Assembly: GCF_034702125.1 (NCBI RefSeq)
Contig: NC_085873.1
Coordinates: 42,105,224 to 42,169,223 of the forward strand
DNA length: 64,000 bases
DNA from: Engraulis encrasicolus
Lineage: Eukaryota; Chordata; Actinopteri; Clupeiformes; Engraulidae
Direction: 5' to 3'
Made by a program: the position numbers and the translations under genes. Below are positions 11,195-22,884 of the stretch, in pieces. Each line of letters opens with the position of its first letter. Within the stretch, counting starts at the first letter, position 1. The notes under the pieces were generated by a model. That model was given only the letters and a program-made list of their open reading frames with translations. It searched no databases and had not been told where the DNA came from.

Positions 11195-11921
11195 GACTAC
11201 ACCAGTGGTTCCCAACCTTTTTCTTCAGGGACCCATGGTTTTACCATTCTAAGCTTTGGTGACCCAACTGCGCGAGCGCAGGGAGTCACATGATACCCTC
11301 TGTTTCCTGCGAAAACTCATTTTAGTTATATTATTCCATTTAGGCCAGGGTTTCCCAAACTGGGATGCCTGCACCCCTAGGGGTGCGTGGCCTGCCCCAA
11401 GGTGGTGCGCGAGTTGAATAGAGCAATGGCGGATATGTGTTTTCATGCTGTATTAATTAAAGTAATTTTTAATTGTATGGTGAATTGTATGCTTGAAGAA
11501 ACATCAAGTCTATTGTCAATGAGGTCTCCCTAAATGACTCTGCATAATGTGCAATGATTTGTGCTGTGAACCCATATTTGAGTGGCCATAAGTACACCAA
11601 AACATTTGCTTAGGGGGTGCGCGAACCACATTGAAATGTACAAGGGGGTGTGCAAGGAAAAATGTTTGGGAACCACTGATTTAGGCTATTCGTCTTTGGT
11701 CAAATATAGAATAAATATTTACATTTACATTTTGTTGCTTCTATGCATACATAATTTAAATAAATGCTTTGTCATTTACATTTATTCAATATCGGCTATT
11801 TAAGGTAGGCCTATTTAAAATGAAACCCCTTAAAATCAAGAAGGCTTGGCGACCCCCTGTGGATCTTTGGCGACCCACAGGTTGGGTCCCGACCCACAGG
11901 TTGGGAACCACTGGTCTACAC
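11195..11921. mobile_element. Middle hAT-like element of the nest
   Basis: The element spans 11203-11913 with ends CAGTGGTTCCCAACCT and AGGTTGGGAACCACTG. The flanks gactacac (11195-11202) and gtctacac (11914-11921) match at 7 of 8. It inserted into the right terminal repeat of the outer element, duplicating part of it, and is itself split by 11346-11678. Confidence 0.88.
11338..11686. mobile_element. Inner hAT-like element of the nest
   Basis: The element spans 11346-11678, from CAGGGTTTCCCAAACTGGG to TGTTTGGGAACCACTG. A perfect 8-bp TSD, atttaggc, lies at 11338-11345 and 11679-11686. The perfect duplication, against one mismatch for each outer level, agrees with it being the most recent of the three insertions. 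Confidence 0.92.
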
Positions 11922-11960
11922 CACTGACTAAAAGACAAAATACGTTTAAGAAGTTCTTGT

Positions 11961-12120
11961 CCTAAGGCTCTTTTCCACTGCCCGTTTTCTACCCAGTACA
12001 GTTCGAAACGCTACGACTCGTCCGCCATTTGTTGCGTTTCGATTGGGCACCACACAGCTCGACAGCTCGAAAACCAGCCGACTGGTCCTCACCGGTGAAT
12101 CAAAAAATAATCACGGCGTC
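11961..12120 (+). mobile_element. Possible Harbinger-like end fragment
   Basis: The sequence opens GGCTCTTTTCCACTGCCCG and continues CpG-rich with repeated ACTCG and GCTCGA motifs. This resembles ends of fish PIF/Harbinger elements as I know them. No matching inverse end was found nearby, so this is a fragment or a misassignment. Confidence 0.35.
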
Positions 12121-12847
<727 letters not shown>

Positions 12848-12848
<1 letters not shown>

Positions 12849-13157
12849 TTGGGGTTTAACGAGGTTTGCAGAGGTAATTGCCCATACCAGGGGCAGGCAG
12901 CAGGGAGATGCAGAGTCAGGTGTGTAGTAAGCCCAGTGAGGGGGGCAGAATCGGCTTCCCATGACATTGTATGTACTGTATGCACTGTCAGCGACCCAGT
13001 CTGTGGGTTTACCTTTGCCTTGGGTTTAGTTATACGTTAGGCTGTCACTGTCAGTAAAGAAGTGTGTAGAAGGAGTGGGGGCTGGGGTTTAACAAGGTTT
13101 GCCGGGGTAATTGCCCAGACCAGGGGCAGGCAGTAGAGAGAGGGGCAGAGCCAGGGG
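12848..13157 (+). repeat. Local duplication, ~236-bp offset
   Basis: A roughly 70-bp segment with TTGGGGTTTAAC, AGGTTTGC, GGTAATTGCCCA and ACCAGGGGCAGGCAG is present at about 12850-12920 and again at about 13084-13156, with about 85% identity by eye. The (GT)n tract just upstream of the first copy is not repeated at the second. Confidence 0.75.
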
Positions 13158-13164
13158 GCCGTGG

Positions 13165-13487
13165 CAGTAAAGCAGTGATTCTCAAAGTGTGGTCCGGGGA
13201 CCACTAGTGGTCCGCGACAGAGCTCATGTGGTCCGCGAGGGGATTTCTACTTTTCCAAGACAAGCTGGCAGTAGACTATATTTGTAACATTATTACAAAG
13301 CTAAACACAGCAAGTCTCATTTTCACCACAATAAGACAGGCTTGTAAACGTGAATAAAAAGTGAGTGATCTGCATCTAAATTAGCACCCGTCAACAGTCA
13401 ATTCAGTTGACATGTGGTCCCTGAACATTTTTGAGGGGACAAAGTGGTACTTGGTCTGACTGAAGTTTGAGAACCACTGCTGTAGAG
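13165..13487. mobile_element. hAT-like MITE with CAGTGATTCTCAAAGT ends
   Basis: The element spans 13173-13479, from CAGTGATTCTCAAAGT to GTTTGAGAACCACTG. The flanks cagtaaag (13165-13172) and ctgtagag (13480-13487) match at 6 of 8. It carries repeated GTGGTCCGCGA-type motifs near the left end. Non-coding. Confidence 0.8.
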
Positions 13488-13599
13488 AGTGGTGTAGGCC
13501 ATTAAACCGACAGCACTAGGGAAGGTCAAGGGTCATGGGAGGGTGTTGTAAATAAAACAGGACAGGGTAAAGGTGATAAAACAGGATATCACCTTCTTG

Positions 13600-13950
13600 T
13601 CTTCCTCTCCTCCCCTTCAACATCTATCCCTCCATCTCCATCCCCTCATCCTCCACTCCTCCAACATCACCATTCATTCATCTCTCTATTCTCTCTTAAC
13701 TCGTACTAGTCTCTTGACTGCCTCCCCTCCATCAATATCACCATCATTCCATCTCCTCTTCCTCTCCTCCTTCCCCATCACCATTCATCTACCCATCTAT
13801 CGCTCTCTCTCCTCGTCACCATTGCTGTCTCTCTATCCCTCCTCTTCCAACTCATATAGTGCTCTCTCCTCTTTCACCATCACTATCCCTCCATCTCTCT
13901 TATCATTCCATTCTCTCTCCTCCACCATTCCTCCGTTCCTGACCTGTCTG
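13600..13950 (+). repeat. CTCCATC-type pyrimidine-rich tract
   Basis: About 350 bp of degenerate CTCC, CATC and TCTC motifs with repeated ATCACCATTCAT-like phrases: a cryptic satellite-like tract. The open frame across it is Ser/Pro/Leu low complexity and is not called as a gene. Confidence 0.85.
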
Positions 13951-14011
13951 TCAGCAGGATAACTCAAAAGGTTATGTGAAGGTGTTGGTGAAATTTTGTT
14001 TTGATCCATTG

Positions 14012-15341
14012 ACTATGTAGTGGAGCGCTGCTCCTTTAAGGGAAAGTCTGACGCTGCGGCACACGTCACTACGCTGCTCGTAGAGGCTTATGGGAAGTCT
14101 CTTCAAAAACACTGCCAGTGGCTAGTATTCGGTAAGCCCGCAAAGTCCCCCTTTTGCGCGTTTCATCGCCACCGGCGAATGCTGTGGTTGCTTCTCCCCT
14201 CGCCGTCGAGAGGAGTGCGGTGTCCAGTTCAGATCTAGGAGATGTGGACCATTTCTTGTCCTCGTTGTGATTCCAACTTGGCGTCTCTTACTTGGCTAGA
14301 GTGATCTCTTGCTTCTCCACTGGCAAGGACTTCGGTGGACAATACCAACGGTTACCTTGCGCTTTTCCCGTCTCCTGCACGCCGCGTGTGGTCGCTACCG
14401 GCGCCTCGGCCGTGTACCTCTGTATTGGCACTCCGACTGTGAGAATCGCGCATCGGTGCACCCTCATCTCCGGGTTGTATCCGTGTGGCCGTGGTCAGAC
14501 ACACCACGCGTTTAGGTGCACGAGCGGCGACTTTTAGCCCCGGTTGTGTGGTGCCTCTGGAAGCCGGGAACCCGTATCTCGGCTGCTGCTCCGGCCTCGG
14601 GAAATTGGACATTTGTGTGTGTGTGGCGTTGGCGCGCTTTGGTTCAGTGTGTGTGTGTGTGTGTATGTGGTGTGTGTGTAACGATTGTGTGTGTGTGTGT
14701 GTGTGTGTGGTACGGCCACTATTAGTCCCTGGGCCAGAAGGCTAACAGGGCTGGACTAACTCTGGATCTTTTACTTTTGTTTGCTGTGCCCCTCTTCTAA
14801 CCCTGTGTGCTGATTTTTTGATTTAATCCTTTTGTTTATGGTTTTGTTTATGCCGTGTTTCGTTTTCTTTGCTTTATTTGGTTTGCTGTGAATTATTTAA
14901 TTTATTTTCTTTTATTAACCCTCTAGAGTTGGTACCAACCTGAAAAGTCTAAGATAAGCCCCAGGGGCTGAAGTGTCTGTGTCTGTGCAATCCATTTGAG
15001 CCATGTTGGCTACCCCTAGTGACTACACTGTTTGTGGATCTGTGTGTGTTGTGGCAGAACACCCACCACACTGTAACTGAGTGCATATTATTTTTATACA
15101 GAGTGAAAAACATATTTTTTATAATGAAAGTAATAATAAAGAATTGAATTATTAATTGTCACCACTGTCTCTGCCTCCATTGTGCACGAACCTGTGTTTG
15201 CCTGGTAATCTATTGTGCGGGTACATTGTGTGTTGGTCCGGGGTATCTGTAACTACCCCTAATTCATTTCCTCCGGGGGCTCCACCCCCGGGGGTGGCGT
15301 AGTCGAACTACTTCCTGTAACGGTCTCGCCCACTACAACTA
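14012..15341 (+). mobile_element. Probable solo LTR (~1.32 kb)
   Basis: The interval 14016-15337 begins TGTAGTGG and ends CCACTACA, an 8-bp perfect inverted TG...CA terminus typical of LTRs. It is flanked by ACTA at 14012-14015 and 15338-15341, a candidate 4-bp TSD. The first ~550 bp is CpG-rich, unlike the surroundings, as in an LTR promoter region. Further along are a GT-rich stretch (14620-14710) and AATAAA (~15137). No gag/pol-like frame is present, so this would be a recombined solo LTR. The family is not identified, and no second LTR is in the window. Open frames at 14292-14745 lie in the CpG-rich part and are not called. Confidence 0.68.
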
Positions 15342-15362
15342 CATTACATTTTTGGGGGATTT

Positions 15363-15450
15363 TTTTTGTGAAAGATTCTTCACCATTGCGGGATAGGGCA
15401 AATTTTGACCTCCCAGTTTCAGAGGCAGAAAGACTTGAAAAAAATTAGGA
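15363..15450 (-). mobile_element. LINE 3'-end-like fragment (minus)
   Basis: The reverse complement matches about 41860-41920, including the phrase CACCATTGCGGGATAGGGC (CCCGCTATGGTGAAG on the other copy). Only about 85 bp is present, directly beside the solo LTR. Confidence 0.6.
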
Positions 15451-15727
15451 TGTAACAGTCAAACGTCTTATCAAACAGCTTCCTTGTCAGAGGTCTGCAC
15501 TCTCTAAGTGCATTTGTAGTTTGTCATGAAAACGTATTTTCCCACCTGTTAATAGTCTTCCTACACACTCCCTCTCCCTCTCCCCTGCTGTATGAAAACC
15601 TTGCCTCTGCCAGGCCTCAGCCACCTGACGTATAATCCATGGCCCTTGTTTCTGTAGCCAGCGGCTGCTGCTGAGAGCAATGCGATCCCCTGACCACCCG
15701 ACTCTCCATCAACACCAGCCAGTCAGC

Positions 15728-15728
15728 A

Positions 15729-15818
<90 letters not shown>

Positions 15819-15831
15819 AGACAGACAGACA

Positions 15832-15915
<84 letters not shown>
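15728..15915 (+). repeat. (CA)n compound microsatellite with CAGA core
   Basis: CA tract of about 188 bp interrupted by AGAGAGACAGACAGACAGAC near 15815-15834. Flanking CA runs are near pure. Confidence 0.97.
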
Positions 15916-15917
<2 letters not shown>

Positions 15918-15974
15918 ACCACCATCTCCCTGTGCTCTCCTTCCATCAGGTCTGACATTCTGGAACACACGCTG

Positions 15975-16260
15975 CCTCAATGGAGAGATGGGGAGACAGA
16001 GGAGAAGGGGGAAGAGATAAAGGGAGAAAAATAGAGAGGGGAGAGAGGAGAGGAGGAGGCAGAGAGAGAATGGGTGAAAGAGAGACAGATTGAGCGGGGA
16101 GGGAGAGGGGTATGGGGAGATATAGATGGCAGACAGAGGGGGGAAAGGGAGAGAGAGAGACAGACAGGGAGGAAGGGGGTGGACAGAATTGGGAGAGAGA
16201 GAAATAAAGAAAGATAGAGTACGTAGTGAAAGACAGAGGAAGGAAGGAACTGGGAGCAAT
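15975..16260 (+). repeat. Purine-rich GAGA/GGAG tract
   Basis: Degenerate GA-rich sequence of about 285 bp with GGAG, GACAGA and AGAGAG motifs. On the minus strand it reads as a Ser/Leu/Pro low-complexity frame, which I reject as a gene. Confidence 0.88.
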
Positions 16261-16261
16261 A

Positions 16262-16738
<477 letters not shown>

Positions 16739-17092
16739 TGCATTGGTGTGTGTGTGTGAGAAAGAGAGACAGACAGACAGAGAGAGTATTTTTAAGTTTG
16801 CTTGTGTATATTTGTGTGTGACACAGTTTCCTACCAAAATAGATTCGCACTATGAAATGCACAGGAGCCAACTCCTGAATATGCATAGGCGTGCCAGCGT
16901 TATAAATGGGCGATGTCTAAATGGGTGACGTTTGATTCCCTTCTTATTGTGGGATTTATGCATTCAATCTGAGCACATTCAATCTGAAGAAATTCAGTCT
17001 AAAAAATGTAAAGGAGTTTCCGGGGAAACAAATGCTCATTCATTGAAAATGTCAGCAAATAAGCTTTTCGCTGTTTTCAAATAGGCCTACTT

Positions 17093-17215
17093 CAGGAGCG
17101 TAGCTATAAGGGGGGCAAGTGGGGCATTTGCCCCTGGGCCCAGGGCCCTTCTGTATTGGTGTTGGGGGCCCTATTGTGACCATGGTGTGACGTATGGGGG
17201 GCCCTATCAGTGTTT
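17093..17215 (+). mobile_element. Family D hAT-like element, copy 1
   Basis: Starts CAGGAGCGTAGCTATA, then GGGGGGCAAGTGGGGCATTT, GCCCCTG, TGTATTGGTGTTGG and GGGCCCTATCAGTGT. The same ordered motifs occur in reverse at 56628-56785, where a perfect TSD is readable. No TSD was found here, and the right end is diverged. Confidence 0.65.
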
Positions 17216-17832
17216 GGCCCTTTCTCCCTGTGCGCAATTGTTCTGCCTCTGGAAAGGCTCCTTCAGGCATATTGAAGATGTGGCACCTACTGCATTTTCA
17301 GCACAAGAAAACAAATCAGCCTCACATTCAGTTTTATGCAAGCTCTTCATCCTAAAGTGGTGTACAGGTAAGGGCCTAGTTATGTTTTATCATAGGGTCA
17401 AGGTTTGTGTAATGGGTGCATTGTATAAGCAGAAAATATAGGTCGTTTTCACATTCAGATACGCTGTAAAGAGAATTTTGAAATAAAATGTTACAACTAA
17501 ATCAAACTTTATGTATCCATAAAATACATCCATTCAGGTTACTTTGTAGGTGTAGAGTGATGGTACGACGTCTATAGTGGTGGCCTGCATCAAAGGCCTA
17601 CAGAATGTGAAAGCACTTCAGTTCAATTAAGCGAGCAGTCTGCCAGGCATTACGTCTTTACCACTTTTCCCAGAGGTAAAGACAATAAACAGAAACAATC
17701 TCATCCCATATGCTCTACACATAAAAGGCATTCTAAGAATGCAACACAGGAGACATCTTTAGAGTTCTTAGAACCGCTCCTTACTGTATCTTGCTTTCCT
17801 GCACACATGCAAGTTTGTTTACACAAACACGT

Positions 17833-17833
<1 letters not shown>
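17216..17833. other. No recognisable feature
   Basis: Unique-looking AT-rich sequence between an element remnant and a CA microsatellite. Confidence 0.45.
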
Positions 17834-17924
<91 letters not shown>

Positions 17925-17929
17925 ACACA

Positions 17930-17981
<52 letters not shown>

Positions 17982-17997
17982 GACGCACACACACACT
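17834..17997 (+). repeat. (CA)n microsatellite
   Basis: About 160 bp of CA with rare T and G interruptions (near 17918, 17936, 17976 and 17983). Confidence 0.97.
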
Positions 17998-18416
17998 TGC
18001 GCACATCAAAGCATAACATGTTCCTGCTCATGGCCACCAACACACAACTATTATTATCACACGCAATCCCTTTCAAGTCAAGTTTCAAGTTCAAGACATG
18101 CATGCGTGTAAAATATAGTCCCCTTTCTCTCTCTAGAGTGTAGCCACTATGGGTGAACCTGTCTCTTTTTGCCGGTGACAGCCTTACGTCGCCCCCCTCA
18201 GAGAGAAATGGGTCTATTGTTTCTCCCTCCTTTTAACTTTAATTTTTAATCTTTTTTTCTTCTTTTTATGATGCCAACATGCAATACCTCTGTTTTGTAT
18301 GTATTTGTTAGACATAAATATCTCTATTTTTATAACATCTCTATTTTATATCTCCATTTTACCTACACTTCTTGGTCCTGTGTCTGTGTCATCTACCTTT
18401 GCAAAAGTTGTATGTG

Positions 18417-18583
18417 TGTTACTGCTGCAATGTTTAAAGAAGGAGGCCTCACCTTGCATAGCAGTGTTTTTTATTGCACAGACGCGTTTCGGCGTTTAAA
18501 ATTTGGGCCAGCACCCTCAGAGACTTTAATAATTAAGAGTGACGCCTGCTCTAAGAAGAAAATCGACATTGTTACTGCTGCAA
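18417..18583 (-). mobile_element. Monomeric element with hammerhead-like core (copy 4)
   Basis: A 139-bp element (18431-18569) lies between perfect 14-bp direct repeats tgttactgctgcaa (18417-18430 and 18570-18583). Read on the minus strand it contains CTGAGGG, then GGTGCTGGCCC, then CCGAAACGCGTC, and ends near CCTTCTTTAAAC. The GAAACGCG and TTCTTTAAAC segments are shared with the inverted dimers at 37.2 and 36.9 kb. The first core block differs from CTGATGA. The long TSD without terminal inverted repeats points to retrotransposition. Confidence 0.72.
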
Positions 18584-19615
18584 CACGTGAATTTCCCCAC
18601 TGTGGGATGATAAAGGTACTTACTTACAACACATGATGAGTCATCAGAAAACTCATCTCCTTCCCTCCGAAGGTGATGAGCAATAGGGCACCGTGCCAAT
18701 TGTGTGACTGAGCACTTCCTTTGACCACTTTCCTTTTTTCTCCCTCAGTTTTCTTTTGCCTTTTCTTTCTTTCCTTCTTTTTTTGTGTAGGTACAAGACG
18801 AGGAGGATATTGGGTGTGCAAGGCAACAAATACAAGCAAATGAGCTGTGAAAAAAACCTGACAAGGATTTAAGTGGAGGAAATGCAGTGACATTTCATGT
18901 ACAGCAGGCTACAAGAGGTCAAAAAACAATGATAAAAAAATAAAGGAGTTGGGGTGGGGAAGGGAAAGGAGAGATGATTGCTGTGTAACCTTTGATGCCT
19001 GAAATTGTTGCCATTTTATATTTTGTTTCAAGGCAGACAATTTGCACCTTGACATTTTACAACATTCACATTCTGTTTGATTTTATTAAAAGACGTTGAA
19101 AGATAACAAGTTGTTTGAAGAAGGAAAGAAAGCAATCAGTGTTTCTGTCTCGGTGTAAATAGATATTCTGGATAGACAGCTTAGTATCTACTAAAAGCTA
19201 ATTTTACAAATATCTTGCATCTTATGTTTTCCCACCCTCAACTGCAGTTTCTGAAGGTATTACAGATAAAAGATAACACGGTGTCAAAGCACACTAAACA
19301 ACTCCCTCAACTATTCTATGTTCAGATACAATACAAATCTTCATCAGTAGCCCAACACATTCGTGTTAAAAGGTAGTGTAAGTTGTATTCAGACGCCATA
19401 TCCCTAATTAAATGGACGCATAATTCTCAAGGCAGTGAGAAATAAGTCTATCCTTCAAATGACCAAAACTTTCAAAAGTTATTTTAACTACTGTACATAG
19501 TTACAAACCAGCCTGCAGCCTTGCATCTTGAGATATTTAGGCCTGTTGTTAGTACAGCTACGATTTTGGCCTTGTTTTAACTTCAGTTTTGGGCATTCCA
19601 TGCACAACCAGTGCT
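18584..19615. other. No recognisable gene
   Basis: AT-rich sequence with a T/C-rich stretch near 18720-18790. The Lys/Arg-rich minus-strand frame over that stretch is low complexity. Confidence 0.45.
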
Positions 19616-19787
19616 GGTAGGATGAGTGAAGGCGACAGAGGGGGACAAAGTGGTCACTTGTCCGGGGCCCAAGAAGAGAGGGGGCCCTGAATTGGATCCT
19701 CATTGCATTGTATCTATTGGGTTTGGGGCCGCTTAAAATGTCTTTGTCCCGCGCCCATCCAAAGCGGTCAGCGGCCTTGGGTAGGAT
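19616..19787 (+). mobile_element. Family C hAT-like element, copy 1
   Basis: The element spans 19624-19779 and is flanked by a perfect 8-bp TSD, ggtaggat (19616-19623 and 19780-19787). Family motifs in order: GGGGACAAAGTGG, GTCCGGGGCCCAAG, GGGCCCTGAATTGG, CATTGTATCTATTGGG, TTTGTCCC, GTCAGCGGCC. Other copies are at 20.2, 28.2, 40.8 and 51.4 kb. Confidence 0.88.
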
Positions 19788-20164
19788 AATTACTTTCAAG
19801 AAAAAGTAACTGACTCCAGACCACATGTGGCTCCATGTTTGATTTTGTTATGATCAAAAGGGCGAGGGATCCCTGCCAAGGTCCCAGCAAGGGTCAGCTT
19901 GTTGTCGTCACCCAGGCTGTTTCTCAGCCGGCATAGGAAGACGATCAAAAGACTCCAACTCCCAACATGCACTGGCACTAATGAGACTAAAAGGTCCCTT
20001 CAGGCTAAGAGCATTTACATGGAAACTAACTGGTGCCAGGTCCAGCTTAGGGTCAGCTGCAGTCTGCAACCATGTGGTGTTTTAGCTGCTGTAGCAGGAA
20101 GATCAAAGACTACATCTCCCAAGGTGCACCATTTCATATAAGACTAAATGCCCCTTTGAGAAAC

Positions 20165-20374
20165 CAGGGAAGCTGATAGGGGGGGGAAAGGGGTGAGCTG
20201 TCCCAGGCCCAAGGACGGGGGGTGGGATCGAGAACATAATTGGGTACTCATTAGATTTTTTTTGTCTTTAGCCCAACTGGGAAACTACATTTATTTTTGT
20301 ATGTAGGCCTATTGGGTGGGAGCTCTTTTGGATAACTTTGTGCTGAGCTTGTCCAAAGCTGTCAGCGGTGCAGA
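20165..20374 (+). mobile_element. Family C element, copy 2
   Basis: Starts CAGGGAAGCTGATAGG and shares GCTGTCCCAGGCCC, AATTGGGTACTCATTA and AAAGCTGTCAGCGG with the other copies. It is longer, with an extra segment around 20260-20340. The terminal CCCTG is degraded and no TSD was read. Confidence 0.75.
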
Positions 20375-20893
20375 GGGGCCAACATGAAACATGAAAACTG
20401 GTGCTACTATTAAATTACTAACTTTGTGTTTCGTTGACTGTGAGAAGTGATATGGTTGGTGTCAAAGGTGGCAACTTCAGCAGGGGGGTCAAACGTTGTT
20501 GGCTATTTCGTAATGACTGAAGCATGAACATAGGCAGATTGAAGACAACAGTCAACCTTTTCATTATTATTGGCATGTTTTTAGATGCATCCTAGCAAGA
20601 GGGTTTGTCCGTCAGTCTGTCTTTCTGTCTCTCTGTCCGTCTGAAACGCATTCTTTGTTTGAAAAGCATTCTTTGAAATTGTAATTCCCTCCTGTGTCCA
20701 CAAGGCGGCAGTACATAGACGGACGTATCTTTGCCCACCTGTCAGACTTGTTGCCCTTCCACCTTAATCTTTGGGGGGTCAAAAAGGTCTGTGTCCCCTG
20801 TAATTCGGCACCTATGATTGGTGCTGGAGCTTCGGCTCTCCTCATCGATGGCAACAGTAGTGGCTGGTGGGCTCTGGGATCTTCACAGCTTGC
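20375..20893. other. No recognisable feature
   Basis: Unique-looking DNA. A minus-strand 80-codon frame at 20612-20854 lacks supporting features. Confidence 0.45.
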
Positions 20894-21300
20894 ACTGAAA
20901 TACTAGCCTGGTCCTGACCATCCCATAATACTACCATTTCATTTCGTATATGGTCTGGCATTTGTTTGCTCTGAAGCGATTGTAGGAAGCAGGAAGTTTG
21001 CACTCAGTTATGGTTTGAAATTATTGGACACCTCTCACCCAATCGCTGGCAGTTACTCAACAACAACATAGCGCAGACCAATGGCTCTGGCGCAGATGTG
21101 TACGTCATTGTCACGAGTGTCCTCCCCCTTTCGCCCCCACGTGGGGGGCGTATTCGATTATTGGCTGTTTTCTGGGGAGGGCGTTGCGATCAAAATTCTA
21201 CTGCTCCAGGCACTCCACAGAGAAGCACGGCCAGACTACAGTAGTGGAGCCAATCCTTTGGCGGAAGTACGTAGGATGGCTCGCGAGGCTACTGAAATAC
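20894..21300. mobile_element. TAGCCTGGTCCTGACC element, short copy
   Basis: The element spans 20904-21290, flanked by the direct repeat actgaaatac (20894-20903 and 21291-21300). Its first ~180 bp and its last part, including TATTGGCTGTTTTCTGGGGA, align with the copy at 6151-7045, which is about 500 bp longer. The TSD is 9-10 bp depending on where the terminal TA is assigned. Confidence 0.8.
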
Positions 21301-22090
21301 AGCCATCAGCCAGTTGGGACACATGCAGGGCTCTATATTAACTTTTATCATCACCAGTCAAAATGGTTAGTAGTTGTTAATCTTACTAGCCAAACACACA
21401 CTCACTAATGGGTGAAAGCGACTCGAAAGTTGGTCTTTTCCTCAAGCCAAACTGAAATTTCACCAGCATTTGGCCGGTTGACTGGTGTTAATTTAGAGCC
21501 CTGGACACTTGATATGTGTTGTGAAACAGGGAGAGAGTGAAATGAAGGATGAAAAAGAGAGAAGGGAAGGGAAAGGTGCTAAAGAAGGCTTAGGCCGAAA
21601 AGTCTGTCTGTGCTAACCCACTAAAAAAAATAATAATAGAGTGAGAGAGTTGAGAGAGAGCAGCTTTTTTTACAAGAAATGAACAAATTTGTTCGCTCGC
21701 ACCCCAAGACCTTTTGTAAAAAAAACTGTCTGGAGTAGAGTGTCCATTCTAAAAAGAAAGAAGGGAACACAGTCAGAAATATCTCTTTCTGAAACATCTT
21801 TCAGAAATATCACAGACAGATCTTACACATAGTATACCTCATATCACACAATTCACACCAAACAAGACATTTCCATTTCGGTGTCTATTATGTGTATGTG
21901 AGGCTGGTCTTTTGGGGGGCTATAAAAGTGACAGTGTACTTCAACTGTATCTATCACCTGAATGGAGTGCAGGCAGCGATCACAGGGCACAATCATTTCA
22001 CAAGATAGCTTTTTTTAATATGCTGGTGAGGAGGCGGTAACTATGAGGGTGCTAGGGGGTTAATAGACCTCTCTACTCCATCAAGGAGAG
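21301..22090. other. No recognisable gene
   Basis: AT-rich sequence; short A runs and GAGAGAG stretches near 21640. No shared repeat noticed. Confidence 0.45.
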
Positions 22091-22136
22091 GTGTGGAGAG
22101 GAGAGGAGAGGAGAGGAGAGGAGAGGAGAGGAGGAG
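22091..22136 (+). repeat. (GGAGA)n microsatellite
   Basis: About eight pentanucleotide units of GGAGA/GAGAG. Confidence 0.93.
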
Positions 22137-22289
22137 AAAGGGGAGATGAGAGGGAGTGAGGTTGGGGGAGGAGTGAAAAACATGATTACAGATAGCTAAT
22201 GTTGTATCTGCAACACAATGCCAATGATATCTTTTTTATTTTTGTGTGTGTGTGTGTGGGGGGGTGTCATCCTTTCTTTTTGACAGTTT

Positions 22290-22427
22290 AGTGAAGAATG
22301 GGACAGGAAATGAGTGGAGACAGAGAGAGAGACAGGAGAGTTCGGGAAACAACCTCAGGCCAGGAATCGAACTTGGGTACCACTGCACCACTGCTGTGCC
22401 CTACCATTTCAGTCACGGCAGGGCCCC
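22290..22427 (-). mobile_element. tRNA-derived SINE, family H (minus)
   Basis: On the minus strand it begins GGGGCCCTGCCGTG. A GGTAGGGCAC segment and a B box GTTCGATTCC follow, then the family tail with CATTTCCTGTC. Related copies occur at 25.7, 35.9, 47.3, 50.8 and 52.0 kb. The promoter boxes mark a tRNA ancestor, but there is no tRNA fold with a discriminator, so it is a SINE. Confidence 0.78.
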
Positions 22428-22507
22428 AAGGATAAATATTTGAAAGTCCTCAAATAAGCTGCTTGTTGTTCGAGTTGACAGTGAATAACAAACACCAAGC
22501 TCATCAC

Positions 22508-22702
22508 ATTGCAAGCAGTGTTGCCAGATGTGTCTGACCAAATCCCGCCCAAAAGGTTCTCAAAAACCGCCAAAATGCGCTTAATTCCGCCCAAATTCAA
22601 CAAATTACATTGACTTCTATGGGCCCAAAACTCCAGAAAAAAACGCCAAAAGGCCAATTTTCCCCGTTTTTACCCGCCCAATCTGGCAACACTGATTGCA
22701 AG
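22508..22702. mobile_element. hAT-like MITE, CAGTGTTGCCAGAT ends, copy 1
   Basis: A 179-bp element (22516-22694) with inverted ends CAGTGTTGCCAGAT / ATCTGGCAACACTG and a perfect 8-bp TSD attgcaag (22508-22515, 22695-22702). Interior motifs AAATCCCGCCCAAAAGG and TTCTATGGGC are shared with the copy at 59305-59494. Confidence 0.94.
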
Positions 22703-22884
22703 CACAAATTCTCGCCACTGTTTAATGAAAGGTCTCAAGGCTGTGAACGAGGCACCTTCCAAACACAAAAGCTTTCCTTTCCATTGCTGACAGCACATTT
22801 GAAGGGGAAGAACAAACCGTTTGACCTTTGTTCAAGTACTTGGGTCACTGGCTGCCAACCAGAAGGCAGGTACTTATCTGAAAG

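Larger units (their letters stand above)
11010..11934. mobile_element. Outer hAT-like element of a three-level nest
   Basis: The element spans 11018-11926 with ends CAGTGGTGTAGTCTAC and GTCTACACCACTG. The flanks actaaatg (11010-11017) and actaaaag (11927-11934) match at 7 of 8. Its own sequence is only about 11018-11202 plus 11914-11926; the rest is a second element. The interior repeats GTATACCCACTT-like motifs four or five times. Confidence 0.87.

Noticed and set aside
14292..14745. CpG-rich open frames, possible gene promoter or first exon
   Set aside because: They lie inside an interval with LTR-type termini and a candidate 4-bp TSD; no protein domain seen.
18600..18630. AAAGGTACTTACTTAC as a splice donor
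   Set aside because: No exon-like frame or partner acceptor nearby; short motifs of this kind are frequent by chance.
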